Shown here: piece after piece, positions 6,852-9,599 of the stretch | How positions within the stretch are numbered: position 1 is the first letter of the stretch | Layout: every line of letters begins with the position of its first letter | DNA from: JBGPOS01 sp041488155 | GTDB lineage: Bacteria; Chloroflexota; Dehalococcoidia; Tepidiformales; Tepidiformaceae | Length of the DNA stretch: 9,599 nt | Assembly (NCBI GenBank): GCA_041488155.1 | Contig: JBGPOS010000098.1 | Coordinates: 1 to 9,599 of the forward strand | Reading direction: 5' to 3' | Notes under the pieces: generated by a model | The model's database searches: none | Seen by the model: the letters and a program-made list of their open reading frames with translations, nothing else | Told to the model about the DNA's origin: nothing | Program-made: the position numbers and the translations under genes

Positions 6852-6964
6852 ATGACCCAAGCCCGGCCTGCTGAGAAGATGGGCACACCTCACCCTCCGG
6901 AACCTGCTGCGTGACGACCTGCCCCTTCCCGAGCCGGCTGAGTTCGCCCTGCCGCCGATCGTGA
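6852..6964 (+). other. Leader region of the MFS gene with two tiny chained ORFs
   Basis: The 122 nt between the DinB stop and the MFS start hold no promoter that I can recognise. An ATG at 6852 opens a 20-codon ORF (Pro/Ala-rich) ending in TGA at 6912-6914, which overlaps a GTG at 6911 as GTGA. That GTG opens a 17-codon ORF ending in TGA at 6962-6964, which overlaps the MFS start GTG at 6961, again as GTGA. Neither tiny ORF has a visible Shine-Dalgarno. They may be leader peptides that deliver ribosomes to the MFS start, or chance. Confidence 0.2.
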
Positions 6965-8301
6965 GCGCTGTCCAGCGTCCGTCCGCAGCAGCCACTGCCG
7001 GCTGGAAACGAAACCTCGCCTTCGTCTGGGTCGGAGTGTTCGTCGGATTACTCGGCGCGAACTTCGTCTTTCCCTTCGTCCCTTTCTACATCCGCGACCT
7101 TGGCGTCAGCGACAAATCGCAGATCGCTTACTTCACCGGCCTATCCGCGAGCGCAACAGGGCTCTCGCTGACGATCACGGCTCCCCTCTGGGGCGCGCTC
7201 GCTGACCGGTACGGCCGCAAACCGATGTTCCTTCGCGCGCTCATCGGGGCGGGCATCATCGTTGCCTTCATGGGCCTCGTCCAGGCCGCCTGGCAGTTCA
7301 TCCTTCTGCGGTTCTTCATGGGCGCCTTCGCCGGGACGATGGGCGCCGCGGCTGCGCTGGTCGCGGCGACGACGCCACGGGAGCGCGTCGGCCAGGCGCT
7401 CGGTCTGCTCCAGACGGGGATGTTCTCGGCCAACATGCTCGGCCCGGTCGCCGGTGGGCTGGTAGCGGCGAATCTCGGCATCCGCGAGTCATTCATCTTC
7501 TGCTCCGGGCTCTTCCTGATGGCCGCATTCCTCGCCTGGCTGTTCGTCCGCGAGCCGAGGGAGACGATCGCGCCACGCGTCGCCGCGCTCGAACCTGGCG
7601 CCCGCGAAGGGTTGACCCACAACCTTCGAGTCGTCATTTCGGAACGGCAGATCGTTCTCATGCTGGGGCTTCTGTTCGCCCTGTGGTTGAGTACGCAGTT
7701 CGTCCGACCGGTTATGCCCATCAGCATCGACGACTTCGCGGGCAAGAGCGCGGCCGGCGACGCAGGGAACCGCCGCGTCGAGCTGACGCTGCCCGGGCTG
7801 AGCTTCCACATGAAGGAGGAGGCTGCCACCGGCGTCCTCTTCGGCGTTGTCGGGCTGACGAGCACGATCGCAGCGCTCTCTGTGGCGCCCCTCGGCGGAC
7901 GGCTGGGCTATCGCAACTGCGTCACAGGCGCCGCGCTGGTTACCGGGTTGCTCTACCTGCCCGTGGCGCTGGCAGGCACCTACACCTCGTTCCTGCTGCT
8001 CTTTGCCTCGGTGGGGTTGTTCCAGGGGGCGATGGTGCCGGGCACCAACGCGCTCATCGCGGCGAGCGTCCCGGAGGGCAAGCAGGGAAGCGCTTTCGGG
8101 CTGGCGGCGAGCATGCAGTCCATGGCCTTGCTTGTCGGGCCGCTCGCGGGCGGATTCACCAGCGGCACCCTGGGCAACGGCGCGGTGTACGTCATCATGG
8201 GCCTCATCCTCGTCGGGGCCTCGGCGTTGGGCTACGCGTTCATCCGCGAGCCGGAAGGCTTCGGGCGACAGGTGCGCCGGACGCTGCCAGCCGAGCACTG
8301 A
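6961..8301 (+). CDS. MFS efflux transporter, MdtG-like
   Basis: Twelve-helix inner-membrane transporter, probably a proton-coupled exporter of drugs or small metabolites. The 446 residues resemble E. coli MdtG (YceE) as I remember it: an N-terminal GWKRNLAFVWVGVF block, PFVPFYIRDLGV, and MFS motif A in loop 2-3, WGALADRYGRKPM (77-89), with the conserved Asp82 and Arg/Lys. An antiporter-type motif C, MLGPVAGGL (159-167), lies in helix 5, and a degenerate second motif A at 308-319. The loop after helix 7 (about 258-288) is long and polar. GTG at 6961 is the only ATG/GTG/TTG in the frame between the stop at 6853 and the first helix, yet it has no Shine-Dalgarno; initiation may rely on coupling or a leaderless transcript. 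Substrate unknown. Ends 61 nt before the crotonase gene. Confidence 0.92.
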   Translation: MSAVQRPSAAATAGWKRNLAFVWVGVFVGLLGANFVFPFVPFYIRDLGVSDKSQIAYFTGLSASATGLSLTITAPLWGALADRYGRKPMFLRALIGAGIIVAFMGLVQAAWQFILLRFFMGAFAGTMGAAAALVAATTPRERVGQALGLLQTGMFSANMLGPVAGGLVAANLGIRESFIFCSGLFLMAAFLAWLFVREPRETIAPRVAALEPGAREGLTHNLRVVISERQIVLMLGLLFALWLSTQFVRPVMPISIDDFAGKSAAGDAGNRRVELTLPGLSFHMKEEAATGVLFGVVGLTSTIAALSVAPLGGRLGYRNCVTGAALVTGLLYLPVALAGTYTSFLLLFASVGLFQGAMVPGTNALIAASVPEGKQGSAFGLAASMQSMALLVGPLAGGFTSGTLGNGAVYVIMGLILVGASALGYAFIREPEGFGRQVRRTLPAEH

Positions 8302-8324
8302 GCCGCGCCAGCGCCAAAAGGCGT

Positions 8325-8330
8325 TAGAAT
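8325..8330 (+). promoter_or_regulatory. Candidate -10 promoter element for the crotonase gene
   Basis: TAGAAT matches TATAAT in five of six bases and lies in the 61-nt gap between the MFS stop and the crotonase ATG at 8363. A start about 7 nt downstream would give a 5' leader of about 26 nt containing the GAGG ribosome binding site at 8353-8356. No -35 is seen at the expected distance. Just upstream, AGCGCC-AAAA-GGCGTT (8310-8325) can form a 6-bp hairpin whose last base is the first base of the hexamer. Confidence 0.4.
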
Positions 8331-8362
8331 GCCCGCACTCCTCGAGTCCCGTGAGGCAACTG

Positions 8363-9175
8363 ATGTCCGATACCGTCCTGTACGAAGTCGACGGCAACGT
8401 CGCTGTGATGACCCTCAACCGCCCCGAATCGCTCAACGCGATGAGCGGCGAGATGCTCGAGACCATGTTCGCCATTGGCGAAAAGGCGGCCGCCGACCCG
8501 AACGTGCGCTGCCTGGTGATCACCGGCGCAGGAAGAGCGTTCTGCGCCGGCGGCGACGTCAAGGGAATGGCTCAGCCGAGCATCGGACCTCGCCGAGAGA
8601 GTGCTCCTGCCAGCCCGCTCGTCAGTAGAGTCGAAGTGCTCCGCCAACAGGAGGAGATCTCGCGGCTGCTCTACGAGATGCCGAAGCCTACGATCGCGGC
8701 GGTGAACGGCGCTGCCGCTGGCGCTGGCCTGAGCGTCGCCCTCGCCGCCGACCTGCGTATCGCCAGCGACCAGGCAAGGCTGGGCACAGCCTTTGCCCGG
8801 GTCGGGTTTAGCGGCGATTTCGGCGGCACCTGGCTGCTGCAGCGGCTCATCGGCCCTGCACGCGCCAAGGAGCTCTACTTCCTCGCGGAAATGCTCGACG
8901 CTCAACGGGCCCTGGAGCTTGGTCTGGTCACGAAAGTGGTCCCCGCAGCCCAGTTGATGGACGAGACGATGGCGCTGGCGCGCCGGCTGGCCGCGGGCCC
9001 AACCCTCGCTTTCGGCAGGATGAAAGAAAACTTCGCCTTCGGAGCAACGTCCACTCTCGACGCCGCCCTCACCAAAGAGGCGGAGAACATGATCGCGAGC
9101 GGCCAGACGGAGGACCATCGGGGCGCCGCCCTTGCCTTCGTCGAGAAGCGGGAGCCGGTCTTCCACGGCAGGTGA
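8363..9175 (+). CDS. Enoyl-CoA hydratase/isomerase family protein, PaaG-like
   Basis: Cytoplasmic crotonase-fold enzyme acting on an acyl-CoA thioester. It has 270 residues, typical of the family. The first oxyanion-hole loop is AFCAGGDVKGM (59-69) and the second lies in NGAAAGAGLSVALAADLRIAS (115-135). At the position of hydratase Glu144 there is Ser124. At the second catalytic region the sequence is FARVGFSGDFGGTWLLQRLIG (144-164), where Asp152 aligns with the catalytic Asp of PaaG-type isomerases in a xxDxGGT context. This suggests a double-bond or epoxide isomerase, or another crotonase reaction, rather than a classical hydratase. The start at ATG 8363 is set by GAGG at 8353-8356 with 6-nt spacing and by the usual N-terminal sequence; the frame stays open far upstream to 8003 but that part is antisense-like shadow over the MFS gene. 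A candidate -10 precedes it. Flanked on both sides by MFS genes. Confidence 0.93.
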   Translation: MSDTVLYEVDGNVAVMTLNRPESLNAMSGEMLETMFAIGEKAAADPNVRCLVITGAGRAFCAGGDVKGMAQPSIGPRRESAPASPLVSRVEVLRQQEEISRLLYEMPKPTIAAVNGAAAGAGLSVALAADLRIASDQARLGTAFARVGFSGDFGGTWLLQRLIGPARAKELYFLAEMLDAQRALELGLVTKVVPAAQLMDETMALARRLAAGPTLAFGRMKENFAFGATSTLDAALTKEAENMIASGQTEDHRGAALAFVEKREPVFHGR

Positions 9176-9193
9176 AACGAAGCCTCTGAATCC

Positions 9194-9225
9194 GCCGCTC
9201 GCCTCGGGACGAGCGACGCCCGAGG
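9194..9225 (+). repeat. Interleaved inverted repeats after the crotonase gene
   Basis: CGCTCG (9196-9201) pairs with CGAGCG (9210-9215), and CCTCGGG (9202-9208) pairs with CCCGAGG (9219-9225). The arms are interleaved (A-B-A'-B'), so the two stems are alternatives or form a pseudoknot. GCCGCTCGC at 9194-9202 recurs at 9239-9247. A role as terminator of the crotonase transcript or as a regulatory leader of the next gene is possible. Confidence 0.35.
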
Positions 9226-9240
9226 GAACAGCCCGGCTGC

Positions 9241-9276
9241 CGCTCGCTGCCCGGCTGTTGCCGGCGAGCGTCTTCT
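9241..9276 (+). terminator. GC-rich hairpin followed by a pyrimidine run (terminator-like)
   Basis: CGCTCG (9241-9246) pairs with CGAGCG (9265-9270), and inside it CCGGC (9251-9255) pairs with GCCGG (9260-9264), leaving a TGTT loop and a 4-nt bulge on the 5' side. That is 11 base pairs, almost all G-C, followed by TCTTCT. It resembles an intrinsic terminator with a weak U tract but overlaps the probable start of the second MFS gene, so it could be an attenuator or a start-masking structure. Confidence 0.3.
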
Positions 9277-9599
9277 ACGGCTGGTACGTCGCCGCCGCCT
9301 GTGCTGCCCTCGCGTTCGTCGGTGTGGGCGTGGGCTACTACGGGCTGGCGGTCTTCCTCAAACCGTTGCGCGACGAGCACGGCTGGTCAACCACTGCCGT
9401 AAGTGGGGCGACTGGACTCTATTTCACGGTGTCTGGGCTGACCTCGGCGATCATAGGGCCGCGCATCGACCGCTCCGGGCCAATCAAATTCATGGCCGCC
9501 GGCATCGTCCTCGATGGGGTGATGGCTGCGCTCATCGGGTTCGTCGACAGCCTCTGGCAGCTGTACGCGGTGTACGCCGTACTGGCCGTCGCCTTCGGG
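9258..9599 (+). CDS. MFS transporter, OFA/monocarboxylate-type (5' part)
   Basis: N-terminal part of a second major facilitator, running off the window end after 114 codons. The visible sequence begins PASVFYGWYVAAACAALAF, then VFLKPLRDEHGWSTTAVSGA and a shortened motif A region, GPRIDRSGPIKFM, before helices 3 and 4. FYGWYV near the start and HGWS after the first loop are typical of the OFA / MCT-like branch, which moves monocarboxylates and related anions. The start is uncertain: there is no ATG or GTG in frame before the first helix. TTG at 9258 gives a natural N-terminus but has no Shine-Dalgarno and lies in the loop of a predicted hairpin; TTG at 9132, inside the crotonase gene, or a CTG at 9186 placed 10 nt after AGGTGA are alternatives. 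It follows the crotonase gene by 82 nt on the same strand. Confidence 0.8.
   Translation, partial: MPASVFYGWYVAAACAALAFVGVGVGYYGLAVFLKPLRDEHGWSTTAVSGATGLYFTVSGLTSAIIGPRIDRSGPIKFMAAGIVLDGVMAALIGFVDSLWQLYAVYAVLAVAFG

Noticed and set aside
6831..6865. Possible terminator hairpin after the DinB gene (CGGGCT / AGCCCG)
   Set aside because: Only 6 bp with a 23-nt loop and no U tract.
8003..8362. N-terminal extension of the crotonase making a 390-residue fusion
   Set aside because: The extension is Arg/Ser/Trp-rich and overlaps the MFS coding region in another frame; the normal start at 8363 has GAGG at proper spacing.
7489..8562. 357-codon minus-strand ORF across the MFS and crotonase genes
   Set aside because: Polar, Gln/Arg/Glu-rich translation spanning two real genes and their gap, with no family resemblance.
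8324..9166. 280-codon minus-strand ORF opposite the crotonase
   Set aside because: Shadow of a GC-rich gene; the plus strand has clear crotonase motifs and a ribosome binding site.
1..9599. tRNA, rRNA, CRISPR array, insertion sequence or phage elements
   Set aside because: No cloverleaf-like segments, regularly spaced repeats, transposase or integrase motifs, or terminal repeats were seen on reading both strands.

Overview
The window is high-GC, gene-dense bacterial chromosome (roughly two-thirds G+C by eye) with frequent GTG starts, few clear Shine-Dalgarno sequences and mostly very short intergenic gaps. The minus-strand order dnaJ-prmA-rsmE is known from Gram-positive and Chloroflexota-type genomes. 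With the GC content and the mix of oligopeptide ABC transporter, crotonase and MFS genes, it would fit a Chloroflexota or similar environmental bacterium, but the sequence alone does not settle the phylum. I see no tRNA, rRNA, CRISPR array, insertion sequence, phage gene or toxin-antitoxin pair.

Layout. (1) Bases 1-3057, plus strand: the 3' part of a family-5 solute-binding protein gene, then two oligopeptide-type ABC permeases (DppB-like, DppC-like) packed as one operon; no ATPase gene follows. (2) Bases 3054-6276, minus strand: dnaJ, prmA and rsmE, 4 and 9 nt apart, then after 36 nt a small unrecognised four-helix membrane protein. Its stop codon overlaps the stop codon of the DppC-like gene by 4 nt in convergent orientation, so the two transcription units meet with no space for a terminator between them. 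(3) Bases 6277-6364: the divergent intergenic region between dnaJ and a DinB-family gene, with a candidate extended -10 for dnaJ and a short inverted repeat. (4) Bases 6365-9599, plus strand: a DinB/DUF664 metalloprotein, an MdtG-like MFS transporter, a PaaG-like enoyl-CoA hydratase/isomerase with its own candidate -10 element, and the 5' part of a second MFS transporter.

How the genes work together. Segment 1 is an import system for peptides or a similar solute. Segment 2 combines protein folding (DnaJ), modification of ribosomal protein L11 (PrmA) and of 16S rRNA (RsmE), a housekeeping cluster. Segment 4 pairs an acyl-CoA-processing enzyme with two permeases on either side; a shared substrate is possible but not shown.

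This looks largely like an ordinary chromosomal region. The parts most worth a second look are the hairpin-rich junction at 9194-9276, which overlaps the probable start of the second MFS gene; the chain of two tiny overlapping ORFs before the first MFS gene; the 4-nt convergent stop overlap; the crotonase with its replaced glutamate; and the unrecognised membrane protein. Long ORFs antisense to the real genes are attributed to GC-rich codon bias.
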